A DNA stretch of 64,000 nt from contig NZ_JABCQO010000001.1 in assembly GCF_015244675.1 (NCBI RefSeq), positions 124,001-188,000 of the forward strand, in the 5' to 3' direction. Both the position numbers and the translations under genes were made by a program. Shown here in pieces: positions 1 through 9,156 of the stretch (its first letter is position 1; the number at the start of each line of letters is the position of its first letter). This DNA comes from Gluconobacter cerevisiae (GTDB lineage: Bacteria > Pseudomonadota > Alphaproteobacteria > Acetobacterales > Acetobacteraceae). The notes below the pieces were generated by a model. That model had not been told where the DNA came from. It searched no databases and worked only from the letters and a program-made list of their open reading frames with translations.

Positions 1-87
1 GCTCGATCTCCGGTTCAGGCTGCCTGCCCGGTTTTTTCTGCTTTTCCCTGACAGGCCCGCCCTGCGGGTCGCCGGAGTTTCCCCGTC

Positions 88-1494
88 ATGAGCGACACAG
101 TGCTCACTCCTTCCGCCACCGCCACCAGACCGCCGATGGTCGGACGTATGATGTTCGCCGTCATTCTGGCCGCAATTGCCGGTCTGATGTTCGGGCTGGA
201 CGTAGGCGTCATTTCCGGTGCGCTCGGCTTCATCCGCGACGAGTTCCACGCTTCCGATTTCGAACAGTCCTGGATCGTGTCATCCATGATGTTCGGCGCA
301 GCTCTGGGTGCGCTGGGGGCGGGTCGGATGTCCTACGCGTTCGGACGCCGCCGCGCACTGATCTTCAGTGCGTTCCTGTTCGTGGCAGGCGGGCTGGTCT
401 GTGCGCTGGCTGCCTCCGTTTCCGCACTGATCCTCGGGCGAGCAATGCTCGGACTGGCCATCGGCATCGGAAGTTTCGTAGCACCGCTCTACATCTCCGA
501 GGTTTCAGACGAAAGCCGCCGCGGCAGCCTCGTTTCGATGTATCAGCTCATGATCACATTCGGCATCCTGCTGGCCTTCGTGTCCAACGCCATCCTGTCC
601 TACAGCGGCTCATGGCGCTGGATGCTGGGGATCATGGCCATTCCGGGCGTTTTCTTCCTGATCGGCTCGTTCTTCCTGCCGGACAGCCCGCGCTGGCTGA
701 TGCTGCGGGGGCGCCATGAGGAAGCCTTGTCCATCATGAAGGAACTGCGCCACGACCCTGAACACGCCCATCAGGAAATCCGCGACATCCGCGCACAGAT
801 TCATGACCGTCAGCGCGGTCTGGCCATGTTCCTCGAAAACCCGAATTTCCGCCGGGCCGTCATGCTGGGCATCTGCCTTCAGGTCGCGCAGCAGCTCACG
901 GGCATCAACGTCGTAATGTACTATGCCCCGCGTATCTTTCAGGAGGTCGGCTTCGGCTCCAGCGGACAGATGTGGGGCACGGCGATCGTCGGTGTGGTCA
1001 ACTGGCTTGCGACCTTCATCGCCATTGCTTTCGCGGATAGCTGGGGCCGTCGCCAGATGCTGATCACCGGCTTTGCCATCATGGCAACCGGACTGGCCAT
1101 GCTCGCCGCCATCATGTCAGGAATCGTCGGAACGTCAGACCTGTCTCATTACCTCGCGATTGCGGTCCTGCTGTGCTTCATCGCAGGCTTCGCGTTCTCG
1201 GCCGGTCCGCTGGTCTGGGTGCTGTGCTCGGAAGTCATGCCGCTTCAGGGACGCGACTTCGGCATCACCTGCTCGACGGTCACAAACTGGGTTACGAACA
1301 TGGTTGTCGGTGCGACGTTCCTCGGACTGCTGAGTTCGCTGGGATCGGCTAACACCTTCTGGCTCTATGCCGGACTGAATGCGCTGTTCATTTTCCTGGT
1401 GCTGTTCTTCGTCCCCGAGACCAAAGGCGTCTCTCTGGAGTCCATCGAGATCCGCCTCAACAAGGGTATCAAACTGCGCGATATCGGCCGCTAA
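88..1494 (+). CDS. Sugar:H+ symporter, MFS sugar-porter family (GalP-like)
   Basis: A 468-residue inner-membrane transporter of the sugar porter family, expected to import a hexose or pentose with a proton. It has 12 hydrophobic segments and the family signatures: a FGRRR loop near residue 85 (between TM2 and TM3), PDSPRW near 201, QQLTGIN near 270 and PETKG near 446. The opening GLDVGVISGALGFI and the VSSMMFGAA stretch closely resemble E. coli GalP, so galactose or glucose is the best guess for the substrate; this cannot be settled from sequence. The ATG at 88 is preceded by GGAG about 12 bases upstream. It stands alone and ends in a strong terminator. Confidence 0.9.
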   Translation: MSDTVLTPSATATRPPMVGRMMFAVILAAIAGLMFGLDVGVISGALGFIRDEFHASDFEQSWIVSSMMFGAALGALGAGRMSYAFGRRRALIFSAFLFVAGGLVCALAASVSALILGRAMLGLAIGIGSFVAPLYISEVSDESRRGSLVSMYQLMITFGILLAFVSNAILSYSGSWRWMLGIMAIPGVFFLIGSFFLPDSPRWLMLRGRHEEALSIMKELRHDPEHAHQEIRDIRAQIHDRQRGLAMFLENPNFRRAVMLGICLQVAQQLTGINVVMYYAPRIFQEVGFGSSGQMWGTAIVGVVNWLATFIAIAFADSWGRRQMLITGFAIMATGLAMLAAIMSGIVGTSDLSHYLAIAVLLCFIAGFAFSAGPLVWVLCSEVMPLQGRDFGITCSTVTNWVTNMVVGATFLGLLSSLGSANTFWLYAGLNALFIFLVLFFVPETKGVSLESIEIRLNKGIKLRDIGR

Positions 1495-1512
1495 GGCCCG
1501 CGCTGGAAGCAT

Positions 1513-1551
1513 AAAAAAGCCCCCGCTCCAACCGGAACGGGGGCTTTTTTT
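1513..1551 (+). terminator. Rho-independent terminator after the sugar symporter
   Basis: AGCCCCCG and CGGGGGCT form a GC-rich stem around a short loop, followed directly by a run of seven T. The A-run on the left side could let it act for leftward transcription too. Confidence 0.9.
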
Positions 1552-1563
1552 ACACTCGGAATT

Positions 1564-1749
1564 TCAGCCGCGGGATGAGGCGATCTTGCGATCGGTTTTG
1601 TACTGGCTGAGCGCATAAACCGACCAGATGGCAGCCGGAATCCAGCCAATGATCGTCACCTGAAGCAGCAGGCACACCAGACCGGCAAACGGACGGCCAA
1701 TGGTGAAGAACTGGAGCCAGGGCAGAAGCAGGGCAAGAATGAGACGCAT
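1564..1749 (-). CDS. YqaE/Pmp3-family small membrane protein
   Basis: A 61-residue peptide with two membrane segments and the Pmp3/YqaE (UPF0057) pattern: a first helix rich in Leu and Pro, then GWIPAAIWSVYAL in the second. Members are small inner-membrane proteins tied to salt, cold or membrane-potential stress; the exact role is unknown. The start has a strong ribosome site (AAAGGAGAG, about 5 bases before the ATG). It follows the secreted glucanase-like gene on the same strand with an 82-base gap. Confidence 0.85.
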   Translation of the reverse strand: MRLILALLLPWLQFFTIGRPFAGLVCLLLQVTIIGWIPAAIWSVYALSQYKTDRKIASSRG

Positions 1750-1831
1750 GGGGCTCTCCTTTCACAAAGATGCTTTATCAGCAGTGATCGGGGAGAAACG
1801 CGCCAGATGCAACTCCAGATCCCTCAGACGA

Positions 1832-3379
1832 TCAGAGAGACGTTCCGGCAGACTTGGAAGACGCTGTTTTGGTGTGCATCCACCCGCCTTCAAATCCCGC
1901 CCGTTCCAGACCGGCCCGCAGATACGGATTCTTCTTCATGGTGTTCCAGACCAGCCCGCTGCGCCAGTTTTCCAGCATCAGCAGGATCGGCCCCTGATCG
2001 ATCCCAAGCTGCTGACCATCCACCCAGTAGGATTTCTGGTCGGCGAAGGACGGATTGAACGCATCAAGAAAGCCGTACTTGTTATAAATCCGGTCCCCGT
2101 AGCGGGCGCGCATTTCCTTGAGCGCCGGCAAAGCGATTTCGGGCGCAAAGGCGATGGACCCGCCCACAGCCGTCGGCGCGATCGTGCCGTCATCCAGAAT
2201 ATAGTCCCGCCCGGCGCCGCGCGCGCTATAGGCCAGATAATGACGCTTTTTGCCGTCATAAACCTGCTGCGCATCTCCCGGACCGTCACAGGCCGTCAGA
2301 CCCCAGATATTGGGACCATAATCCTTCCAGTCTCCCGGATTGGCCTGCGCGTAGGCCCGCTGGGCATAGGCGGCTTCACGGCCGTTCTGGAAATAATCGA
2401 CGTTATGGGCGCGGTCCCAAGAATCCTGCACGCCGCGGAAATCGATCCAGGATTCACTATACTGATGGCCGAACATCGGCGCGAAATTCAGCATCTTGTG
2501 GCCCTGAAAATCGCCCCACTGGCCTTCATAGGTCGCAGTCCAGGTCTTCCATGTCTCGGCCGGAAGCGGATGCGTCGGCGAACCCAGCGCCTGAAGATAG
2601 ATGATGAGGCCCTCGTTATAGCCTTTCCAGTCGCTCGGCAGGAACGTGTGCGGCGGCATCCAGCCCATGCTGAGCCAAGGGCCATGGGCCTTCATCCACG
2701 TCCAGTCGATCCGGCGATACAGATGATCCGCAATGTCGCGGATTTCCTTTTCCTGCGGCGTATCATGGTCGAAATAGGACTGCGAGAACAGCACGCCCCC
2801 CATCAGAAGCGCGGTGTCGATGCTGGACAGTTCGGACCAGTCCGCAACACGCAGGCCGGTATTGGGATCAAGGAAATGATAGAAGAAACCCTTATAGCCC
2901 GCAGCGCCTGCAACATGATCGTTCTGCGGCAGGCTGGCTAAAAAGCGCAGCGTCGTCAGCGTGCGGTCCACGGCCTGCTGACGGGTGATATAGTTGCGCT
3001 CCACGCCAATGCCATAAGCCGTCAGCCCGAAACCAACGCTGGCAATACTGGCTGCGCCATTGGGCAGCGGCGCACGGTCCGGCACCAGACCGTTCTTCGG
3101 GTTACCCGTTTCCCAGAACCAGTTGAACGTGCGCTTTTCCAGATCATCGACAAAAGCAGCATCCGCAGCCGGAAGGCTGGTCGGCTGAAGGGCTGTCGAA
3201 AGCGCCGTACTGGCCGTCGGCGCCGCCTGAGCGGTCTGAAGAGTCAGGCTCAATGCACCCAGTGCAAATCCTGCCTGGCAGAAACGGGAAATCCGGGATT
3301 TCCACCTCTGCCCTGACGGGACGGCTGGAGAGAAAAACGGGACTTCAGAAGTCCGCTGCGTCCGGTTCTGCATGCTCAT
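1832..3379 (-). CDS. Secreted glycoamylase-like / GH144-type glycosidase
   Basis: A protein of about 515 residues of the glycoamylase-like family (PF10091, which contains the GH144 endo-beta-1,2-glucanases). The mature protein opens with the family hallmark FNWFWETGNPKNGLVPDR, followed by the helical-barrel segments FGLTAYGIGVER, GFFYHFLDPNTG and SSIDTALLMGGVLF, then ESWIDFRGVQDSWDRAHN. A signal peptide near residues 30-52 (GFALGALSLTLQTAQAA) indicates export. An in-frame ATG 42 bases upstream exists; the internal ATG at 3379 is preferred because it gives a shorter N-region. The substrate is inferred only from the family (beta-1,2-glucan or another beta-glucan). It lies 49 bases behind xdhC. 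Confidence 0.8.
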   Translation of the reverse strand: MSMQNRTQRTSEVPFFSPAVPSGQRWKSRISRFCQAGFALGALSLTLQTAQAAPTASTALSTALQPTSLPAADAAFVDDLEKRTFNWFWETGNPKNGLVPDRAPLPNGAASIASVGFGLTAYGIGVERNYITRQQAVDRTLTTLRFLASLPQNDHVAGAAGYKGFFYHFLDPNTGLRVADWSELSSIDTALLMGGVLFSQSYFDHDTPQEKEIRDIADHLYRRIDWTWMKAHGPWLSMGWMPPHTFLPSDWKGYNEGLIIYLQALGSPTHPLPAETWKTWTATYEGQWGDFQGHKMLNFAPMFGHQYSESWIDFRGVQDSWDRAHNVDYFQNGREAAYAQRAYAQANPGDWKDYGPNIWGLTACDGPGDAQQVYDGKKRHYLAYSARGAGRDYILDDGTIAPTAVGGSIAFAPEIALPALKEMRARYGDRIYNKYGFLDAFNPSFADQKSYWVDGQQLGIDQGPILLMLENWRSGLVWNTMKKNPYLRAGLERAGFEGGWMHTKTASSKSAGTSL

Positions 3380-3428
3380 GCGGGGGAGGATAAACAGAAG
3401 GACCGCCTGCAACGCACCCACCGTTACA

Positions 3429-4349
3429 TCAATTTTCTGTGATACCTAAAAAGTGTTGAAACTCCGCCCTTGTTCCGCAAAGCCTTACGACAGGATCACG
3501 GGTAGATGTAACATTATTGGTATCTGAAATAGCACTCTCCGAAACCTGCGGCGAATCTGCCTCGCACAACATGCGGGCGGCGATCTCAGCCGTCACGAAC
3601 GTGGCGATCATCTCCGGACGCTTGTCCCGCACCCCGAAATCACCGATCGGACAGACCAGACGATCAATCCGCTCCTGCGGAATGTCGATCTGCCGGAAGG
3701 CGCTCTCGAACCGTTTGCGTTTGGTGCGCGACCCGATCATCCCGACATAGCGCAGATCGCCCCGCTCCAGCGCCGTCCCCGTGATGAGTGCATCCAGCGT
3801 ATGGCTCTGCGTCAGAACCAGAACGCCCGATCTGGAAGGAGCGGCCTGCACAAGCGACTCCCATTGCTCTGTCACCAATGCCTCCACGCCCGGCGGTACG
3901 GTCCCGAACTCTTCCTGCCGCGCATCGACCCAGACCAGCCGCAGCGGCAGAAGCGAGAGAGCCCGAGCGAGCGCACGACCCACATGTCCGGCCCCGAACA
4001 GCAGCAGTTGCGGCAGTTTTTCCCGGTCAGCGCGGAGTTCAGCCTCAAGAGCGTCAGCATCACCCATCCGCTCCATGCGGATGGTAACAGCCCCGCCACA
4101 GCACTGATTGATAGCCGGACCGAGGGAAATATGACGCTCGACCGCCCCTCCGCCTGATGCCAGAAGCGCGCGTGCCTCCGCCATGCAGTCCCATTCCAGC
4201 CGACCGCCGCCGATCGTACCGCTTTGTTCGGTGCGGGTCAGGAGCATGAACGCGCCCTCCTCGCGAGGTGTCGAGCCTTTCGCGCGAATGACGGTCAGGC
4301 GCACCATCTCCTGCCCTTCCGTCCGCCAGCGCAGAACATCCGCGAGCAT
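3429..4349 (-). CDS. xdhC: Xanthine dehydrogenase accessory protein XdhC
   Basis: A 306-residue member of the XdhC/CoxI family, the chaperone that inserts sulfurated molybdenum cofactor into xanthine dehydrogenase. The N-terminal XdhC/CoxI domain shows KGSTPREEGAFML, GTIGGGRLEW and CCGGAVTIRMER. A Rossmann domain follows, with LLFGAGHVGRALARAL near residue 120 and YVGMIGSRTKRKRF near 225. The start codon lies one base beyond the xdhB stop, so the genes are almost certainly cotranscribed. The C-terminal ~45 residues are variable and polar. Confidence 0.93.
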   Translation of the reverse strand: MLADVLRWRTEGQEMVRLTVIRAKGSTPREEGAFMLLTRTEQSGTIGGGRLEWDCMAEARALLASGGGAVERHISLGPAINQCCGGAVTIRMERMGDADALEAELRADREKLPQLLLFGAGHVGRALARALSLLPLRLVWVDARQEEFGTVPPGVEALVTEQWESLVQAAPSRSGVLVLTQSHTLDALITGTALERGDLRYVGMIGSRTKRKRFESAFRQIDIPQERIDRLVCPIGDFGVRDKRPEMIATFVTAEIAARMLCEADSPQVSESAISDTNNVTSTRDPVVRLCGTRAEFQHFLGITEN

Positions 4350-4350
4350 G

Positions 4351-6666
4351 TCAGCCAGCCTTTTCCCGCAGTGCCATCAGAGTTTTCAGAACCCGCTCCG
4401 GCGTGGCGGGCGCATCCAGTTTCGGACAGGTCCGGTAGTCGTCCAGACTGGCGATGGCGTCCGAAATGGCCTGCAAAACTGCAACCCCATGCACGAAAGG
4501 CGGCTCTCCGACGGCCTTGGAACGAAAAATCGTCTCCTCCCGATTGGGCGCGTTTTCCAACAGCTCCACATTGAAAATCCGGGGCCGATCCGAACAGGCC
4601 GGGATCTTGTAAGTGCTGGGCGCATGAGTCCGCAGACGCCCAGCTCCGTCCCAGACCAGCTCCTCCGTCGTCAGCCAGCCCGCGCCCTGCACAAAGCCGC
4701 CTTCAATCTGCCCGATATCAATGGCCGGGTTCAGGGACTGCCCGGCATCATGCAGGATATCCACGCGATCAATGCTGTGCTCTCCCGTCAGCAAATCAAC
4801 CGACACTTCCGCACAGGCCGCGCCATAGGCGAAATAAAAGAACGGTCGCCCGCGCCCGGTCTCGGGATTCCAGGAAATCTTCGGCGTCTTATAAAACCCG
4901 TTCGAAGACAGCGAGACCCGCGCGAAATAGGCCTGCCAGGCAAGCTGCTGGAAGGTCATGGCCTCCGCGCCGACATGAACACCATCAGGCCGGAAATGGA
5001 TGTCTTCCGCCGCCACGCCCCACTTCTCAGTGGCGAACGTGATCATCCGGCCCTTGATCTTCCGCACCGCATCCAGCACCGCCATGCCGTTCAGATCCGC
5101 CCCCGAAGACGCTGCCGTGGCGGACGTGTTCGGCACTTTCCCGGTCGTCGTCGCCGTGATGCGGACGCGATCCGCCGTCAAACCGAACTCACGCAGGACA
5201 ATCTGCACCATTTTGGTGTGCAGCCCCTGCCCCATTTCCGTCCCGCCGTGGTTCACCTGAACCGAGCCGTCCGTATAGACATGCACCAGCGCACCGGCCT
5301 GATTGTAATGCGTGGCCGTGAACGAAATTCCGAACTTCACCGGCGTCAGCGCAATGCCGCGACGGATGATGCGGCTGGTAAGATTGAACGCCCTGATCTC
5401 GGCTTTGCGCGCCTGATAATCACAGCGCCCAACCAGCTTTGTCAGGATCTCGGCCGTAATCGAGTCCTCGACCGTCATGTGATACGGCGTGAGATTGCGC
5501 GTCCCGGTCCCATAAACGTTCCGCAGCCGGACCGCCACGGGATCAAGCCCGGTCGCAAACGCGACTTCCTCAATCACGCGCTCCGCCGCGACAATGCCCT
5601 GCGGCCCGCCAAACCCACGATAGGCCGTGTTGGACTGCGTATTGGTCCGCAACGGCTCGGATTTCAGCCGCACATCGGGATAGAAATAGGCGTTGTCAGC
5701 GTGAAACAGCGCCCGGTCCGTCACCGGCCCGGACAGATCCGCCGCCCAGCCGCACCGCGCGGCCAGAACCATATCCACGGCCAGAATATCACCCTCATCG
5801 GTGAAGCCGACGTCATAGTCGATCAAGAAGTCATGCCGCTTTCCGGTCGCCATCATGTCATCATCACGGTCCAGACGTGCCTTGACCGCCTGTCCCGTCC
5901 GGTCAGCCGCTATAGCGGCCAGACAGGCCCAGGCATTAGCCTGCGTCTCCTTGCCGCCGAACGCTCCGCCCATACGGCGCACTTCCGTCGTAACCAGATG
6001 ATGCGGACGACCCAGCACAGCAGCCACCAGATGCTGCGTTTCGGACGGATGCTGCGTGGACGACCAGACGCGCATTTCTCCGGCCTCTCCGGGTTGGGCA
6101 AGCGCGGCCTGCCCTTCCAGATAGAAATGCTCCTGCCCGCCAATCTCAATCTGCCCCGACAGACGACGCGGCGCGGCTTTCAAACCACGTTCCACATCCC
6201 CGCGCTGCATGGTCAGGGAGCGCCAGACCATCGGGCTGCCATTTTCCCGCGCCTGCGCAATGTTCAGGATCGCAGGCTTTTCCTCATAATCAATCTTCGC
6301 CAGCCGCACGGCCTGACGCGCTGCCTGACGCGACGTCGCCACCACGGCAAACATCGTCTGCCCCCAGAAATGGACACGATCCGTCGCCAGAAGCGGCTCG
6401 TCTTCCCGATGAACCGGGCTGATCTGATTCTCGCCCGGCACATCCGCCGCCGTCAGCACACACACGACACCCGGCGCGGGGCGCACCGCGTCCAGATCCA
6501 TCGAGACGATCCGCGCATGAGCCTTCGTGCTCAGCCCCGGCACGAGATGCAGCGTTCCGCGCGGCTCCGGCAGATCATCAATATACGCTGCCCGCCCCGT
6601 CACATGCAGCAGTGCGCTTTCATGCTTCATGCTGGTGGACGCGGCGCCGGGAACGAGATCAGACAT
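4351..6666 (-). CDS. xdhB: Xanthine dehydrogenase, molybdopterin-binding subunit XdhB
   Basis: A 771-residue large subunit that oxidises hypoxanthine and xanthine to urate at the Mo centre. Diagnostic segments are GGAFGGKE, AYRGFGGPQG (substrate/Mo-pterin loop), GGTEMGQGLHTKMVQI and, near the C terminus, KAVGEPPF, which holds the catalytic Glu of this family. Length matches bacterial two-subunit XDH (about 770-780). It overlaps xdhA by 8 bases and abuts xdhC. No signal peptide; cytoplasmic. Confidence 0.95.
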   Translation of the reverse strand: MSDLVPGAASTSMKHESALLHVTGRAAYIDDLPEPRGTLHLVPGLSTKAHARIVSMDLDAVRPAPGVVCVLTAADVPGENQISPVHREDEPLLATDRVHFWGQTMFAVVATSRQAARQAVRLAKIDYEEKPAILNIAQARENGSPMVWRSLTMQRGDVERGLKAAPRRLSGQIEIGGQEHFYLEGQAALAQPGEAGEMRVWSSTQHPSETQHLVAAVLGRPHHLVTTEVRRMGGAFGGKETQANAWACLAAIAADRTGQAVKARLDRDDDMMATGKRHDFLIDYDVGFTDEGDILAVDMVLAARCGWAADLSGPVTDRALFHADNAYFYPDVRLKSEPLRTNTQSNTAYRGFGGPQGIVAAERVIEEVAFATGLDPVAVRLRNVYGTGTRNLTPYHMTVEDSITAEILTKLVGRCDYQARKAEIRAFNLTSRIIRRGIALTPVKFGISFTATHYNQAGALVHVYTDGSVQVNHGGTEMGQGLHTKMVQIVLREFGLTADRVRITATTTGKVPNTSATAASSGADLNGMAVLDAVRKIKGRMITFATEKWGVAAEDIHFRPDGVHVGAEAMTFQQLAWQAYFARVSLSSNGFYKTPKISWNPETGRGRPFFYFAYGAACAEVSVDLLTGEHSIDRVDILHDAGQSLNPAIDIGQIEGGFVQGAGWLTTEELVWDGAGRLRTHAPSTYKIPACSDRPRIFNVELLENAPNREETIFRSKAVGEPPFVHGVAVLQAISDAIASLDDYRTCPKLDAPATPERVLKTLMALREKAG

Positions 6667-8119
6667 GCGCCAACCCTCCCGTCCGGGCGAGACGCGCCTG
6701 ACCGCCCCCTGTCGTTTCTTCGAAAAACCGTGTCAGCAGATTGGCCGCAACGGTCTGCCGATACCACGCACTCGCCCGCATATCCGTCAGCGGCGCGAAA
6801 TCCTCCAGAATGGCCGCTCGTGCTGCCGCCAGCGCGTCCTTGTCCCAGACACGCCCCATCAGCGCCGCTTCCGCGCCCGACGCGCGCTTCGGCGTGGCTG
6901 CCATGCCACCATAAGCCAGCCGGACCACAGTAATCCGGTTCTGATCGTCCGTCTCGATCATGAAAGCGCCCAGAACGGCGGAAATATCCTGATCGAAGCG
7001 CTTGGAGATCTTGTAAGCGCGAAACTGCGCACCCGGCTCAGGCTCAGGAACGGTCAGAGCCTCCACGAACTCGCCAGGCTGCCGGTCCTGCTTTCCGTAA
7101 GCGATGAAATAGTCTTCCAGCGCGATGGACCGACGCTCCGCCCCGCGCCGCAGATGCAGTGTCGCATTGGCTGCAATGAACATCGGCGGTCCATCGCCGA
7201 TCGGGGAGCCATTCGCGATATTTCCACACACCGTCGCACTGTTCCGAACCTGCGTGGAGCCCAGACGCCGGATCATTTCCCCCGCATCCGGAAGCAGTTC
7301 CGCAATGGCCGGGCGCGCGTCCTGATACGTCACCGCAGCCCCGATCCGCAGCCCCTTCGACGTTCTGCTCAAAGCCCGCAGTCCCGGAACGCGCCCGATC
7401 GGCACGACATGCTTCAGACGGCGCATCCCCTTCGTCACCCACAGCCCCACATCCGTGGCACCCGCAACAATGGTCGCCTCCGGGTCGGCCAGCAAAATCT
7501 TCGCCAGATCGTCCGCGGACGCCGGGATACTGAGCGTACCCTCCGGCCCTTCAAGCCGCACGCTCTCGCCGTCCCGCAACGCCGTCAGACGTCCGGCGAT
7601 CACCTCCACCTGCGCATCGAAACGGTCCGGCCCAGCCGCCATCGCCTGTTTCATGGCGCGCACAATCGGCGCATAACCGGTGCAGCGACACAGATTGCCG
7701 GCCAGTGCATCATCAATGGCCTGATCGTTCGCCGTAGCGCCTTCGGTCTTGCGATAGGCCGCCATCGACATAACGAAACCCGGCGTGCAGAACCCGCATT
7801 GCGAACCATGCTGCTCGACCATAGCCGTCTGCACAGGATGCGGCTCATCAGCCGTTCCCAAGTCTTCGATTGTAAAGACCTGAGCACCATCCAGCATACT
7901 GACGAACTGAATACACGCATTGACCGCCCGCCAGTTCAGCCGCCCGTCCTCAAGCCGGACGACCAGCACTGTACAGGCCCCGCAATCGCCCTCATTGCAG
8001 CCTTCCTTGGTGCCGGTCCGCCCACGATCCCGCAGCCAGTCCAGCAGGGTCAGCGTCGGGGACAGATCCCTGAACGTGCAGAGGTCTTCCCCCAGATAAA
8101 AGCGGATGGTCTGGCGCAT
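6659..8119 (-). CDS. xdhA: Xanthine dehydrogenase, FeS/FAD small subunit XdhA
   Basis: A 486-residue small subunit carrying two [2Fe-2S] clusters and FAD, passing electrons from the Mo centre to NAD+. The first cluster loop is CNEGDCGACTV near residue 42, followed by helical-cluster motifs QCGFCTPGF and NLCRCTGY. The FAD domain begins near residue 185 (TIVAGATDVGLW) and includes ATVCGNIANGSPIGD. First gene of xdhABC; the ABC importer lies 104 bases upstream on the same strand with no clear terminator between, so cotranscription is possible. Confidence 0.95.
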   Translation of the reverse strand: MRQTIRFYLGEDLCTFRDLSPTLTLLDWLRDRGRTGTKEGCNEGDCGACTVLVVRLEDGRLNWRAVNACIQFVSMLDGAQVFTIEDLGTADEPHPVQTAMVEQHGSQCGFCTPGFVMSMAAYRKTEGATANDQAIDDALAGNLCRCTGYAPIVRAMKQAMAAGPDRFDAQVEVIAGRLTALRDGESVRLEGPEGTLSIPASADDLAKILLADPEATIVAGATDVGLWVTKGMRRLKHVVPIGRVPGLRALSRTSKGLRIGAAVTYQDARPAIAELLPDAGEMIRRLGSTQVRNSATVCGNIANGSPIGDGPPMFIAANATLHLRRGAERRSIALEDYFIAYGKQDRQPGEFVEALTVPEPEPGAQFRAYKISKRFDQDISAVLGAFMIETDDQNRITVVRLAYGGMAATPKRASGAEAALMGRVWDKDALAAARAAILEDFAPLTDMRASAWYRQTVAANLLTRFFEETTGGGQARLARTGGLAHV

Positions 8120-8223
8120 TGGGCGGGATCTCGGGCAAGAAAAACAAAGAAGCGTATGGTTTTCTGTGCCGCAGCGCAGGCGTTGCCGTCTATATCCAAG
8201 ATCGGAACGGAGCGTTGCTTTTT

Positions 8224-9156
8224 CTAGAGCAGGGGGTAATGACAGGCGACTGTCCGGCCTTCCGCGATCCTGTGGAGTTCCGGGCGCTCCTGCGAACAGC
8301 GCGGCTGGGTCAATGGGCAGCGTGTGTGAAACGCACAGCCCTGCGGCGGATGGATCGGGCTCGGCACGTCGCCTTTGAGCGGCGGCGGCAACGGCCGGTC
8401 CGGACGGGGCACAGCGTTCAGCAATGCCCGCGTATAAGGATGGGCCGGGGCCTCCAGAACCGCCAGCACGTCCCCTTCCTCCACAATCCGCCCCAGATAC
8501 ATAACGGCAATCCGGTCCGCCATTTGCCGCACGACTGCCAGATCATGGGAAATGAACACGCACGCCACACCCAGTGAATTGCGCAATTCCCGCAGCAGAT
8601 TCACGATCTGCGCTTGTACCGACACGTCCAGCGCGGATGTCGGTTCATCCGCCACCAACAGCTCCGGCCCCAGCATCAACGCGCGTGCAATGTTCAGACG
8701 CTGCCGCTGCCCACCCGAAAACTCATGGGGATACCGGGACAGAACGGACGACGACAACCCGACCTGCTCCAGCAGCGTCCCGATCCGCTCGGCAATGCCG
8801 GTCCGCCCATGAATACGCATCGGTTCTGCCAACGTGTCGCCAATGGTGCGGCGCGGATTGAACGTCGAGGACGAATCCTGAAACACCATCTGCATCCGCG
8901 GTCGCCAGCGCCTTAGCGCGCGGTCCGACAGGCCGGAAATCCGCTCGCCCTCAAAGAACACCTCCCCCGAACTCGGCGCACCCAGCCCGATTAGCGTCCG
9001 GCCCAGCGTGGACTTGCCACAACCGGACTCTCCGACAAGCGCAAGCGCCTCCCCGCGATGCACGGCCAGCGACACATCGCTCACGGCACGCAGGGTTTCG
9101 CCACGCGCGAGACGGTAGTGTTTGCTTAGGTTTTTCGCCTCAAGAAGAATGGTCAT
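8224..9156 (-). CDS. ABC importer ATPase (DppF/OppF-type)
   Basis: A 310-residue ATPase of the oligopeptide/nickel importer family. Walker A is GESGCGKST, the signature is FSGGQRQR, Walker B is LLVADEPTSALD, and the C-terminal HPYTRALL segment is the oligopeptide-family extension with its Cys pair (CAFHTRCP). The frame stays open about 300 bases upstream but that part is an out-of-frame shadow of the preceding gene; the true start is the ATG at 9156, which overlaps the stop of the preceding ATPase. Substrate unknown: the set could carry peptides, nickel or nucleoside-like compounds. Confidence 0.9.
   Translation of the reverse strand: MTILLEAKNLSKHYRLARGETLRAVSDVSLAVHRGEALALVGESGCGKSTLGRTLIGLGAPSSGEVFFEGERISGLSDRALRRWRPRMQMVFQDSSSTFNPRRTIGDTLAEPMRIHGRTGIAERIGTLLEQVGLSSSVLSRYPHEFSGGQRQRLNIARALMLGPELLVADEPTSALDVSVQAQIVNLLRELRNSLGVACVFISHDLAVVRQMADRIAVMYLGRIVEEGDVLAVLEAPAHPYTRALLNAVPRPDRPLPPPLKGDVPSPIHPPQGCAFHTRCPLTQPRCSQERPELHRIAEGRTVACHYPLL

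Noticed and set aside
1700-2941. A 413-codon open frame on the plus strand
   Set aside because: Antisense to the glycoamylase-like gene, which has a signal peptide and conserved motifs.
4183-6933. A 916-codon open frame on the plus strand
   Set aside because: It is antisense to xdhB and the end of xdhA, which have full family signatures. The translation is Arg/His/Pro-rich without any domain, as expected for the antisense frame of high-GC coding DNA.
6527-8227. A 566-codon open frame on the plus strand
   Set aside because: Antisense to xdhA and the start of xdhB; low-complexity Arg-rich translation, no ribosome site.
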